10,332 nucleotides of DNA from the NCBI GenBank assembly GCA_036397475.1, contig DASWIV010000173.1, forward strand, positions 1 to 10,332, read 5' to 3'. The position numbers and the translations under genes were made by a program. The notes beneath the pieces were generated by a model. The model did no database searches and had not been told where the DNA came from. It worked only from the letters and a program-made list of their open reading frames with translations. This DNA comes from DASWIV01 sp036397475. GTDB taxonomy: Bacteria > JAJVIF01 > JAPKYR01. Below are positions 1 to 6,887 of the stretch, one piece after another; position 1 is the stretch's first letter; every line of letters starts with the position of its first letter.

Positions 1-924
1 CTTGCAGTAGAGTTTCAAAAACGCATTGACGACGGCGACATAATTGAGCCGAAGGACGAAATGCCCGACCGGTACCGCAATCAACTTATCCGGATGATCT
101 CGCAGCACGCCCATTCGGAAATTATCGGCATGCTTCCCGAAGGAAACTGGATCACTCGGGCACCGAGTCTTCACAGGAAAAAGATCCTCCTCGCCAAGGT
201 TCAGGACGAAGGCGGACATGGCCATTATTTGTACTGTGCCGCCGAAACACTGGGGATTTCCAGGGAAGAAATGATCGACCAGTTACTCACCGGCAAGGCG
301 AAGTACTCCAACATTTTCAACTATCCGGCGCTAACGTGGGCTGACATGGGAACAATCGGATGGTTTGTCGATGGTGCTGCCATTATTAACCAGACAATGC
401 TCGCCAGGTGCTCATACGGCCCCTACTCCCGAGCGATGATCCGGATCTGCAAGGAGGAAGGGTTTCACCAGAAACAGGGCTATTTAATCTGTGCAACCCT
501 GGCAAAAGGCACGCCCGACCAGAAAAAGATGGTTCAGGACGCTGTCAATCGATGGTGGTGGCCGTCGCTTATGATGTTCGGCCCTCCCGATAACGACTCA
601 CCGAACAGCGCTGAACTGATGAAATGGAAAGTTAAGAAAAAGACCAACGACGAACTCCGGCAGAAATTCATTGATAACACGGTAGCCCAGGCGCGCGCGA
701 TAGGGATCGAGCTTCCCGATCCTGACTTAAAATACAACGAAGAAACCGGGTTATGGGAGCACGGCGAAATCAACTGGGACGAGTTCTGGAATGTTATCCG
801 CGGAAATGGGCCATGCAATCGCGAGCGACTGGAAACCCGTAGAAAAGCCCATGAAGATGGCAGGTGGGTACGTGAAGCCGCGGAAGCGTATGCCCGAAAA
901 CAAAAGAATGCGAAATCCGCGTAA
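1..924 (+). CDS. paaA: Phenylacetyl-CoA 1,2-epoxidase catalytic subunit PaaA, 5'-truncated by window edge
   Basis: PaaA is the diiron catalytic subunit of the PaaABCE monooxygenase, which uses O2 and reductant to epoxidise the aromatic ring of phenylacetyl-CoA in the cytoplasm. The reading frame is open from base 1. The 20 codons before the first ATG (base 61) encode family-like sequence (FQKRID...IEPKD), so that ATG is internal and the true start lies a few codons outside the window; 307 residues are visible against about 309 in E. coli. Two ExxH diiron motifs are present: EGGH at bases 208-219, with the family's characteristic lysine four residues before its Glu, and EGFH at bases 457-468. 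HSEIIGMLPEGNW and NRWWWPSLMMFGP are further PaaA signatures. A 22-base gap leads to paaB. The paralogue PaaC is excluded because both ExxH motifs are intact. Identification is from remembered family sequence, not a search. Confidence 0.97.
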   Translation, partial: LAVEFQKRIDDGDIIEPKDEMPDRYRNQLIRMISQHAHSEIIGMLPEGNWITRAPSLHRKKILLAKVQDEGGHGHYLYCAAETLGISREEMIDQLLTGKAKYSNIFNYPALTWADMGTIGWFVDGAAIINQTMLARCSYGPYSRAMIRICKEEGFHQKQGYLICATLAKGTPDQKKMVQDAVNRWWWPSLMMFGPPDNDSPNSAELMKWKVKKKTNDELRQKFIDNTVAQARAIGIELPDPDLKYNEETGLWEHGEINWDEFWNVIRGNGPCNRERLETRRKAHEDGRWVREAAEAYARKQKNAKSA

Positions 925-934
925 GAAAGCTGGC

Positions 935-939
935 AGGAA
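935..939 (+). promoter_or_regulatory. Ribosome binding site of paaB
   Basis: AGGAA lies seven bases before the paaB ATG at 947, in the 22-base gap after the paaA stop. It is one of the clearest Shine-Dalgarno sequences in the window and shows that the host uses SD-led initiation. Confidence 0.7.
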
Positions 940-946
940 TTAAATA

Positions 947-1264
947 ATGTCTGAAGATTCAACTCATGTAGACAGTAACGGCGATACCGAATGGCCACTA
1001 TGGGAAGTGTTTGTACAGGAAAAACTCGGCAAGCCCCATGAGCATGCGGGGAGTATCCATGCACCGGACGCTGAGCTGGCGCTGCAGAACGCGAGGGATG
1101 TCTATGGCCGCCGCGGAAGCGTAACCAGCATGTGGGTAGTTCAATCGGATGCGATTTCCGCCACAACCCCGTCCGATTCCGGGCCATTCTTCGAGCCATC
1201 CGAAGACAAAATTTACCGCCATCCGAATTTCTATAAAGTTCCCAGGGGCGTGAAAAATCTTTAA
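947..1264 (+). CDS. paaB: Phenylacetyl-CoA epoxidase subunit PaaB
   Basis: PaaB is the small non-catalytic subunit that bridges PaaA-PaaC heterodimers in the epoxidase and is needed for activity. The 105-residue product contains the family signatures WPLWEVFVQ (about residues 16-24), GSIHAPD, ALQNARDVYGRR, a WVV strand and the C-terminal FFEPSEDKIYRHPNFY block. It is about ten residues longer than E. coli PaaB (95), because of an acidic, polar N-terminal tail before the first conserved strand. The ATG is supported by the AGGAA site seven bases upstream. The stop codon shares one base with the paaC start (TAATG), so the two are probably translationally coupled, as expected for subunits needed in fixed ratio. 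Confidence 0.96.
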   Translation: MSEDSTHVDSNGDTEWPLWEVFVQEKLGKPHEHAGSIHAPDAELALQNARDVYGRRGSVTSMWVVQSDAISATTPSDSGPFFEPSEDKIYRHPNFYKVPRGVKNL

Positions 1265-2043
1265 TGGAAGAGAATCTCGATAATAAAACCCGGGACGCCC
1301 TGTTTGAGTATTGCCTTAGAATCGGCGACGACCTCCTGGTACTGGGCCATCGCCTAAGCGAATGGTGCGGACACGCCCCGATTCTCGAGGAAGATATCGC
1401 GCTTGCCAACATCGCTCTTGACTGTATCGGTCAGGCTGAAGCCTATCTAAAGCTGGCCGGAGAGATCGAGGGAGCAGGTCGCGATGAGGATGCGCTTGCA
1501 TATTTCCGCGACGAGTACGAATTCAAGAATATACAGCTTGTTGAGCAACCGAATGGAGATTTCGCGGTTACAATCGCCAGGCAATTTCTGTATGACGCAT
1601 ACGCGGTGAATTTTTTCGATGATCTGAGTAAATGCGCATACAAACCTCTTGCCGATATCGCATCGAAATCCCTGGTTGAAACAAAATATCACCTGAGGCA
1701 TTCATCCCAATGGACCCTGCGCCTTGGCGACGGCACCGAAGAAAGCCACGATAGAATTCAAAACGCTGTCGATAAACTCTGGATGTTTACCGGCGAGTTA
1801 TTCTTTATGAATGACCTCGATAAATTCCTGGTTGAAAAAGGCTACGCTCCGGATATTGAATCCATACGTACGAAGTGGAATAAGATCGTCAAGGACACTT
1901 TTGCCCGGGCGACATTGAACATGCCATCGGACGAGACTTACATGGCGACTGGTGCCAGAGAAGGACGTCACAGCGAGCAGCTTGGGCATATGCTTTCGGA
2001 AATGCAGATTACCGCGAGGTCACATCCGGGCGCGAAATGGTAG
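1264..2043 (+). CDS. paaC: Phenylacetyl-CoA epoxidase structural subunit PaaC
   Basis: PaaC is a ferritin-fold partner that forms the stable heterodimer with PaaA but does not itself bind the catalytic diiron centre. The 259-residue product (E. coli 248) shows the family blocks LRIGDDLLVLGHRLSEWCGHAP (split across residues about 18-39), DIALANIALDCIGQA, VEQPNGDFA, TIARQFLYDAY, KYHLRHSSQW, DKLWMFTGELFF and a C-terminal HSEQLGHMLSEMQ. The paired ExxH motifs of PaaA are not kept. The start is fixed by the TAATG overlap with paaB. An AGGGG at 1244-1248 is too far away (15 bases) to be a good SD, so re-initiation after paaB is likely. The 3' end overlaps the longer paaD start by seven bases. Confidence 0.96.
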   Translation: MEENLDNKTRDALFEYCLRIGDDLLVLGHRLSEWCGHAPILEEDIALANIALDCIGQAEAYLKLAGEIEGAGRDEDALAYFRDEYEFKNIQLVEQPNGDFAVTIARQFLYDAYAVNFFDDLSKCAYKPLADIASKSLVETKYHLRHSSQWTLRLGDGTEESHDRIQNAVDKLWMFTGELFFMNDLDKFLVEKGYAPDIESIRTKWNKIVKDTFARATLNMPSDETYMATGAREGRHSEQLGHMLSEMQITARSHPGAKW

Positions 2044-2537
2044 GAATGACGATTACATCTGAAAATATCCTGGGATTACTGCACGAAGTAAAAGATCCTG
2101 AAATACCGGTTCTCGATGTCGTTGAAATGGGAATCGTCAGGGATGTCGAATATTTGGATGGGCTCTGCACAGTCTCGATAACGCCCACATATTCAGGATG
2201 TCCGGCTATGCAGGTAATCGAGGATGAGATCATTGATGTATTAAAAAATAACGGAATCGAAAGCGCTGAAATAAAACTCGTATACTCGCCGCCGTGGACC
2301 ACTGACTGGATGACCGAGGACGCAAAACGTAAGTTGAAGGAGTACGGAATCGCACCGCCGGGCAAAGTCTGCGGTAAGCAGCACGATTTAATGGCAACCA
2401 GCGGACAGGCAAATTCATGTCCATTCTGCGAATCGGATAATATTGAAATTCGCGCGGAATTCGGCTCGACCGCCTGTAAGTCGCTATATTACTGTAACAG
2501 TTGCCTTCAGCCATTCGAGTATTTCAAGTGCATCTGA
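2037..2537 (+). CDS. paaD: Phenylacetate pathway iron-sulfur/metal maturation factor PaaD
   Basis: PaaD is a MIP18/DUF59-family protein with an added zinc-ribbon-like tail. It is thought to help mature the metal centre(s) of the epoxidase system rather than to be part of the enzyme. The 166 residues (E. coli 165) carry the DUF59 core: DPEIPVLDVVEMGIVRDV (about 20-37), TPTYSGCPAMQ with conserved Cys55, and PPWTTDWMTEDA. The tail is cysteine-rich: C128-x2-C131, C147, C153-x2-C156 and C165 within STACKSLYYC and PFEYFKCI. I chose ATG 2037, which overlaps paaC by seven bases and has GGG six bases upstream. ATG 2046, three codons later, is a possible alternative, but a GGA directly touching it is too close to act as SD. 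The largest gap in the operon follows. Confidence 0.96.
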   Translation: MVGMTITSENILGLLHEVKDPEIPVLDVVEMGIVRDVEYLDGLCTVSITPTYSGCPAMQVIEDEIIDVLKNNGIESAEIKLVYSPPWTTDWMTEDAKRKLKEYGIAPPGKVCGKQHDLMATSGQANSCPFCESDNIEIRAEFGSTACKSLYYCNSCLQPFEYFKCI

Positions 2538-2565
2538 ATTCGGATTGGAAAATCTTACAACAGTG

Positions 2566-2594
2566 AACCCGAGTCGTCTCTGAACGGGTTTTTT
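2566..2594 (+). terminator. Terminator-like hairpin between paaD and paaG
   Basis: The arms AACCCG (2566-2571) and CGGGTT (2585-2590) can pair across a 13-base loop, and four further T bases follow directly (2591-2594), giving a run of six T on the 3' side. Inside the loop GAG (2571-2573) and CTC (2578-2580) can pair, so an alternative bulged helix is possible. The hairpin is in the only gap above 30 bases in the operon. The stem is short, so it may be a weak or partial terminator, an attenuator or an mRNA-processing site rather than a full stop. No convincing -10/-35 promoter was seen in the gap. Confidence 0.45.
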
Positions 2595-2614
2595 AATTGA
2601 ATGCGCTGACAAAT

Positions 2615-2620
2615 GAGGGA
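2615..2620 (+). promoter_or_regulatory. Ribosome binding site that decides the paaG start
   Basis: GAGGGA sits six bases before the GTG at 2627. The earlier in-frame TTG at 2597 lies just after the T-run of the hairpin and has no SD, so this site argues for the GTG as the paaG start. Confidence 0.6.
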
Positions 2621-2626
2621 AAAATT

Positions 2627-3418
2627 GTGTCGTACGAATATATAAATTACGAAGTCAAGAATTCTGCAGGCCGGATTACTTTTAACCGGCCTGACGTCCT
2701 GAACAGCTTCAACATGTCGATGGCGCTTGAAGTCCAGGAAGCCCTAAAAGAATGCCGCGACAATTCCGAAATTCGGGCGATCCTTATTACCGGAGAAGGG
2801 CGCGCATTCTGCGCAGGACAGGACCTCGCCGAGGCTGTTCCGCCCGATGGATCTCCAGGTCCCGAAATAGAGGACATCGTTAAAACCAGCTACAATCCTG
2901 TCATTCGCCTGATCCGCGGAATTGAAAAACCCGTAATCTGCGCCGTAAATGGAGTCGCCGCAGGTGCCGGAGCGAATATTGCGCTTGCCTGCGATTTTGT
3001 TTTCGCCTCGGATGCGGCATCCTTCATCCAGGCTTTCGTAAAGATCGGATTGATCCCGGATAGCGGCGGTACATGGACTCTGCCTCGCCTTGTCGGCCTT
3101 CAACGGGCGACAGCGTTAACAATGCTCGGCGAAAAGCTTTCCGCATCAGACGCTCACTCCATCGGACTGATTTATAAGGTTGTCGAGGCAGAAAAATTAT
3201 TGCCCGAAGCTTCCGGATTAGCTGAATATCTTGCGACACAGCCTACTTACGGCATCGGCTTAACAAAACGCGCTCTCAATAAGTCATTCGAAAATTCGCT
3301 GGAAGAACAGCTCGACCTGGAAATGGATCTGCAGGGACAGGCTGGAAAATCCCACGATTATCTTGAAGGAGTTAAGGCGTTCCAGGAAAAACGGGCACCG
3401 GAATTCAAAGGTAACTGA
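2627..3418 (+). CDS. paaG: 1,2-epoxyphenylacetyl-CoA isomerase PaaG
   Basis: PaaG is a crotonase-fold enzyme that rearranges the ring epoxide into oxepin-CoA and also moves a double bond later in the pathway. From the GTG start it has 263 residues, against 262 in E. coli. The frame is open upstream to a TTG at 2597, but the GTG has the SD and matches the family N-terminus. Motifs in this numbering are TFNRPDVLNSF near 18-28, the oxyanion-hole segments AFCAGQDL (about 60-67) and NGVAAGAGA (about 108-116), and IPDSGGTW with the catalytic Asp at 145. The D-SGGTW form is typical of PaaG; the two glutamates of true enoyl-CoA hydratases such as PaaF are not in these positions. QPTYGIGLTKRALN and the C-terminal EGVKAFQEKRAP block also fit. 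The stop is two bases from paaH. Confidence 0.94.
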   Translation: MSYEYINYEVKNSAGRITFNRPDVLNSFNMSMALEVQEALKECRDNSEIRAILITGEGRAFCAGQDLAEAVPPDGSPGPEIEDIVKTSYNPVIRLIRGIEKPVICAVNGVAAGAGANIALACDFVFASDAASFIQAFVKIGLIPDSGGTWTLPRLVGLQRATALTMLGEKLSASDAHSIGLIYKVVEAEKLLPEASGLAEYLATQPTYGIGLTKRALNKSFENSLEEQLDLEMDLQGQAGKSHDYLEGVKAFQEKRAPEFKGN

Positions 3419-3420
3419 AA

Positions 3421-4599
3421 TTGTCTGAACCTGGTGATAATATCGAGATCGGAGTTCTTGGCGCTGGCACTATGGGAGCCGGAATAGCGCAGGTCGCGGC
3501 GATGAACAGCCACGATGTCTTTGTCTATGACATCATTCCCGACGCCCTGGCTACGGCGAAAGAAAATCACGGGAAGATACTCAACCGGCTGGTACAGAAG
3601 GGAAAAATTAGTTCGGAAGACGCTGCCGCTGTCGAAGAACGGATAAAATATTCATCCGACCTGAACGCTCTTGAAGACTGTGGACTCGTCATCGAGGCGG
3701 TTGTTGAGGACTTGCGCACAAAGTGTGAATTGATCGCCATTGTCGAGGGAATTGTCCCACATGAATCCCTTCTCGCAACAAACACTTCGTCCCTCTCGAT
3801 CGCGTCGATCGCATCAGCCTGCAGGCGTCCGGACAAATTTATCGGCATCCACTTTTTCAATCCGGTCCCGATAATGCCGCTTGTAGAAATTGTCCCGGGG
3901 ATAAATTCATCAAAGAACACGATCGACTCCGTAAAAAAATTAATAGGCTCATGGGACAAATCTGCAGTAATCGCAAAAGATACTCCCGGATTTATTGTCA
4001 ACCGGATAGCGCGTCCATTCTACGGTGAAGCTCTCCGAATATACGAGGAAGGCATCGCGGATATCCCGACAATCGACTGGTCAATGCGAAAAATCGGCGG
4101 CTTCCGCATGGGACCATTCGAGCTGATGGACTTCATCGGGAACGATGTGAATTTCGCAGTAACGAAAACCGTCTTTAAAGCGTTCTTCAACGATCCAAGA
4201 TATAAGCCGTCGTTCACACAGCAGCGGCTGGTCGAGGCTGGAATGCTCGGAAGAAAATCCGGACGTGGCTTCTACGATTACCGCGAAGGAGCGACAAATC
4301 CATCGCCGACAGAAAATGAAGCGGACGGTGAGATCATTGTTAACCGGATCCTTGCGATGCTGATAAATGAGGCTGTCGACTCCGTCTTCTGGAATATTGC
4401 ATCTCCAGAGGATATCGACACTGCAATGACAAAAGGCGTCAATTATCCACAGGGGCTATTGATGTGGGGGAATGAACTCGGGCTCAGCACCGTGCTCGAT
4501 ACGATTCTCGACCTCCGTGAAACATATTTTGAGGACAGGTATCGACCAAGCCCTCTTCTTGTCCAGATGGTGAACGAAAACTGGAAATTTTTTGATTGA
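3421..4599 (+). CDS. paaH: 3-hydroxyadipyl-CoA dehydrogenase PaaH (3-hydroxyacyl-CoA dehydrogenase), short form
   Basis: It oxidises (S)-3-hydroxyadipyl-CoA to 3-oxoadipyl-CoA with NAD+. The N-terminal Rossmann domain starts with GVLGAGTMGAG (residues 11-21), and Asp37 at the end of the second strand fits NAD preference. The catalytic dyad is His144 in HFFNPVP and Glu156 in LVEIV. The first C-terminal 3HCDH domain begins near DTPGFIVNRIARP and includes GGFRMGPFELMDFIG and GRKSGRGFYDY. A second, reduced 3HCDH repeat (about 300-385: NRILAMLINEAV, GVNYPQGLLMWG) ends the protein. At 392 residues it is about 80 shorter than E. coli PaaH (about 475). The start is TTG 3421, with AAGG nine bases upstream; no in-frame ATG precedes the Rossmann motif. 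Specificity for 3-hydroxyadipyl-CoA rests on context. Confidence 0.92.
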   Translation: MSEPGDNIEIGVLGAGTMGAGIAQVAAMNSHDVFVYDIIPDALATAKENHGKILNRLVQKGKISSEDAAAVEERIKYSSDLNALEDCGLVIEAVVEDLRTKCELIAIVEGIVPHESLLATNTSSLSIASIASACRRPDKFIGIHFFNPVPIMPLVEIVPGINSSKNTIDSVKKLIGSWDKSAVIAKDTPGFIVNRIARPFYGEALRIYEEGIADIPTIDWSMRKIGGFRMGPFELMDFIGNDVNFAVTKTVFKAFFNDPRYKPSFTQQRLVEAGMLGRKSGRGFYDYREGATNPSPTENEADGEIIVNRILAMLINEAVDSVFWNIASPEDIDTAMTKGVNYPQGLLMWGNELGLSTVLDTILDLRETYFEDRYRPSPLLVQMVNENWKFFD

Positions 4600-4616
4600 C
4601 GGTATTAATAAATAAA

Positions 4617-5042
4617 ATGGATGATTTACAGGTACAGGCGGAAAAAATTGTTGAGAAGATGCGTGCGGGCGACTCGTTCAGCCACTGGCTGCGACTTGAA
4701 ATAGTCGAGCTCAGACAGGGGTATTGTTCAGCGAAAATGATAATCCGCAAGGATATGCTGAACGGCCACAACGTCTGCCACGGGGGCATTCCATTTTCCC
4801 TTGCAGATTCAGCACTCGCATTCGCCGCGAATACACAGGGACGTATCGCTTTAAGTATAGACGCCTCCATGTCGTACCCTGAAAAAATCCTCGAAGGCGA
4901 CACCATTACCGCGACAGCCAGGGAATTAAGCAGCGGCAACCGTATTGCAATGTACGACGTTACGATAAAAAACCAGGACGATGTAACTGTCGGACTGTTC
5001 AGGGGTACTGTTTACAAGCTCGATGTAAAACATTTTGATTAA
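4617..5042 (+). CDS. paaI: Hotdog-fold hydroxyphenylacetyl-CoA thioesterase PaaI
   Basis: PaaI is a 4HBT-II hotdog thioesterase that hydrolyses ring-hydroxylated phenylacetyl-CoA and similar dead-end esters, releasing trapped CoA. The product is 141 residues (E. coli 140). The active-site region is MLNGHNVCHGGIPFSLAD, with conserved His-Gly-Gly at about 55-57 and the catalytic Asp at about 64. GDTITATARE and the C-terminal LFRGTVYKL strand are typical of the family. I chose ATG 4617 because it gives the family length, but it has no good SD. An in-frame TTG at 4596 overlaps the paaH stop and has GGAA nine bases upstream; it would add seven residues and cannot be excluded. Five bases separate the stop from paaJ. 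Confidence 0.92.
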   Translation: MDDLQVQAEKIVEKMRAGDSFSHWLRLEIVELRQGYCSAKMIIRKDMLNGHNVCHGGIPFSLADSALAFAANTQGRIALSIDASMSYPEKILEGDTITATARELSSGNRIAMYDVTIKNQDDVTVGLFRGTVYKLDVKHFD

Positions 5043-5047
5043 GACAC

Positions 5048-6253
5048 ATGAACGATGCATATATTATAGACGGCGTACGTACGCCAATAGGAAGTTTCAC
5101 CGGGTCGCTCAGTACAATTCGTGCCGACGATCTGGCTGCCCATGTTATCAGGAACGTTGTCGAAAGAAATAACCAGATCGATCCCGGCGAAATCGAGGAC
5201 GTAATTTTTGGCTGCGCTAACCAGGCTGGCGATGATAACAGGAATGTGGCTCGTATGGCATCACTGCTCGCCGGCCTTCCGTACTCTGTGCCCGCTGAAA
5301 CGGTGAACAGGCTGTGCGCATCCGGGATGAGCGCGATAGTCAACGCCGGACGGGCGATACAAAGCGGCGACGGAAATTTATTTGTAGCCGGCGGTGTCGA
5401 AAATATGACCCGTGCCCCGTACGTTCTCTCCAAGGCTGGATCGGCGTACGGTCGTTCGCAGGAAATTTTCGATACCACGATAGGCTGGAGATTCGTCAAT
5501 AAAAAACTCGACGATCTCTACGGCACCGACGGAATGGGACAGACCGCTGAACATGTCGCGGAGCAATTTAAAATCAATCGTGAAGACCAGGACAAATTCG
5601 CTTACCGTTCGCAGATGAAAGCGACTGAAGCCCGCGACACCGGTAGGCTCGGGAAAGAAATTATCCCTGTTGAGATTCCACAGCGGAAAAAAGATCCGGT
5701 TATTTTTGAACACGACGAATTCATTCGCCCGAACACCAGTCTTGAAATTCTTTCGAAACTGAAACCCGCGTTTAAACAGGGCGGGACAGTAACGGCCGGA
5801 AATTCATCGGGTATCAACGACGGTGCGTGCGCCGCGTTACTTGGCTCGGAATCAGCCCTGAAAAAATTCAACCTGAATCCAAAAGCGCGAATTGTCGGAT
5901 CGGCAGCAGTTGGTGTAGAACCGCGTATAATGGGAATCGGTCCCATCGACGCCACCAAAAAAGTCCTGGCGAAAACCGGTCTATCACTCGATAAGATGGA
6001 TGTCATCGAACTGAACGAGGCGTTCGCGTCACAAAGCCTCGCGGTACTCCGCGAGCTTGGACTTGGCGATGACGATCCCCGTGTAAATCCTAATGGCGGT
6101 GCAATCGCACTCGGACATCCCCTCGGAATGTCCGGCGCAAGGCTGCTTGTAACGGCGATGTACGAACTTCACGAGAAAAATTTGAAATACGCCCTCTGTA
6201 GCATGTGTGTAGGTGTCGGACAGGGGTACGCGTGCGTGATCGAAAAAGCGTGA
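5048..6253 (+). CDS. paaJ: 3-oxoadipyl-CoA / 3-oxo-5,6-dehydrosuberyl-CoA thiolase PaaJ
   Basis: PaaJ is a degradative beta-ketothiolase acting twice in the pathway. It first shortens 3-oxo-5,6-dehydrosuberyl-CoA by acetyl-CoA, then splits 3-oxoadipyl-CoA into succinyl-CoA and acetyl-CoA. The 401 residues equal the E. coli length. The full thiolase catalytic set is visible: nucleophile Cys90 in VNRLCASGM, NEAFASQ at about 323-329, His357 in GGAIALGHPLGMSG and Cys387 in CSMCVGVGQG. The N-terminus YIIDGVRTPIGSF is the normal start of the fold. Sequence alone cannot separate PaaJ from PcaF of the beta-ketoadipate pathway, which makes the same final cleavage; the paa context decides. ATG 5048 has only a weak upstream SD. 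The paaY start follows after six bases. Confidence 0.94.
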   Translation: MNDAYIIDGVRTPIGSFTGSLSTIRADDLAAHVIRNVVERNNQIDPGEIEDVIFGCANQAGDDNRNVARMASLLAGLPYSVPAETVNRLCASGMSAIVNAGRAIQSGDGNLFVAGGVENMTRAPYVLSKAGSAYGRSQEIFDTTIGWRFVNKKLDDLYGTDGMGQTAEHVAEQFKINREDQDKFAYRSQMKATEARDTGRLGKEIIPVEIPQRKKDPVIFEHDEFIRPNTSLEILSKLKPAFKQGGTVTAGNSSGINDGACAALLGSESALKKFNLNPKARIVGSAAVGVEPRIMGIGPIDATKKVLAKTGLSLDKMDVIELNEAFASQSLAVLRELGLGDDDPRVNPNGGAIALGHPLGMSGARLLVTAMYELHEKNLKYALCSMCVGVGQGYACVIEKA

Positions 6254-6259
6254 AAATTA

Positions 6260-6865
6260 ATGGCTAATATTTTTGAATATAAAGGTTTTATTCCCGTAAT
6301 CGACGAGTCCGCGTTCATTCATCCGAACGCGGTGGTTACCGGTAATGTCGTGATTGGAAAGGACGTATACATCGGACCCGGAGCGATGATCCGTGGCGAC
6401 ATCGGAATGATCGTTATCGGCGACGGCAGCAATGTCCAGGAAAATTGCACTGTCCATATGTTTCCCGAAGTGACGGTCAGGATACATGAAAATGTTCATA
6501 TCGGGCATGGCGCTATAATCCATGGCGCTGAAATTCACAAAAATTCCCTTATTGGGATGAACGCGGTTGTTATGGACGACGCTGTTGTCGGTGAGGAATC
6601 CATTGTCGGTGCTCTTTGCTTTGTCCCATCCGAAATGAAAATCCCCCCGCGAAAAGTCGTTGTCGGGAATCCCGCGAAGATCATTAAAAATGCCAGCGAC
6701 GAAATGATAAAGTGGAAAACCGAAGGGACAAAGCTTTACCAGCAGCTCGCACGCGACCACAGGGAATCATTGAAGCCATGCGAGCCTCTCAGAAAGATCC
6801 CCGCAGGCCGCGAGAAAATGAAAATGGGCTACGAAGCGTGGCATAAAATTAAAGACGACGAATAA
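6260..6865 (+). CDS. paaY: Hexapeptide-repeat (gamma-carbonic-anhydrase fold) thioesterase PaaY
   Basis: PaaY is a left-handed beta-helix protein related to gamma-carbonic anhydrases. In the paa pathway it acts as a thioesterase on CoA esters such as 2-hydroxycyclohepta-1,4,6-triene-1-formyl-CoA, which forms when ring-opened semialdehyde condenses spontaneously. The 201 residues (E. coli 196) contain repeated hexapeptide turns across about 20-125: IGKDVYIGP, RGD at 45-47, HIGHGAIIHGA, LIGMNAVVMDDAVV. Likely zinc ligands are His66, His83 and His88, with the family's five-residue spacing between the last two. The C-terminal helix has the PaaY-like MIKWKTEGTKLYQQL and PCEPLRKIPAGR blocks, which favours PaaY over a generic carbonic anhydrase. 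A 22-base gap leads to paaZ. Confidence 0.93.
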   Translation: MANIFEYKGFIPVIDESAFIHPNAVVTGNVVIGKDVYIGPGAMIRGDIGMIVIGDGSNVQENCTVHMFPEVTVRIHENVHIGHGAIIHGAEIHKNSLIGMNAVVMDDAVVGEESIVGALCFVPSEMKIPPRKVVVGNPAKIIKNASDEMIKWKTEGTKLYQQLARDHRESLKPCEPLRKIPAGREKMKMGYEAWHKIKDDE

Positions 6866-6873
6866 AATTAGAC

Positions 6874-6877
6874 AGGA
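6874..6877 (+). promoter_or_regulatory. Ribosome binding site of paaZ
   Basis: AGGA in the 22-base gap after paaY lies ten bases before the paaZ ATG at 6888, at the long end of normal spacing. Confidence 0.5.
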
Positions 6878-6887
6878 ATTCAAAGAA

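Noticed and set aside
61..63. ATG at base 61 as the paaA start
   Set aside because: The frame is open to base 1 and the upstream codons encode conserved PaaA N-terminal sequence, so this Met is internal.
534..1412. A 292-codon open frame on the minus strand across paaA, paaB and paaC
   Set aside because: It lies fully opposite three well-identified genes, is rich in Ser and Arg as expected of an antisense shadow, and shows no domain or motif.
3797..3815. Short direct repeat of TCGATCGC in paaH
   Set aside because: It encodes the SIASIAS stretch of the protein; coding constraint explains it.
6257..6760. A 167-codon open frame on the minus strand opposite paaY
   Set aside because: It mirrors the repetitive hexapeptide codons of paaY; the Asp/His-rich product is a by-product of that repeat.
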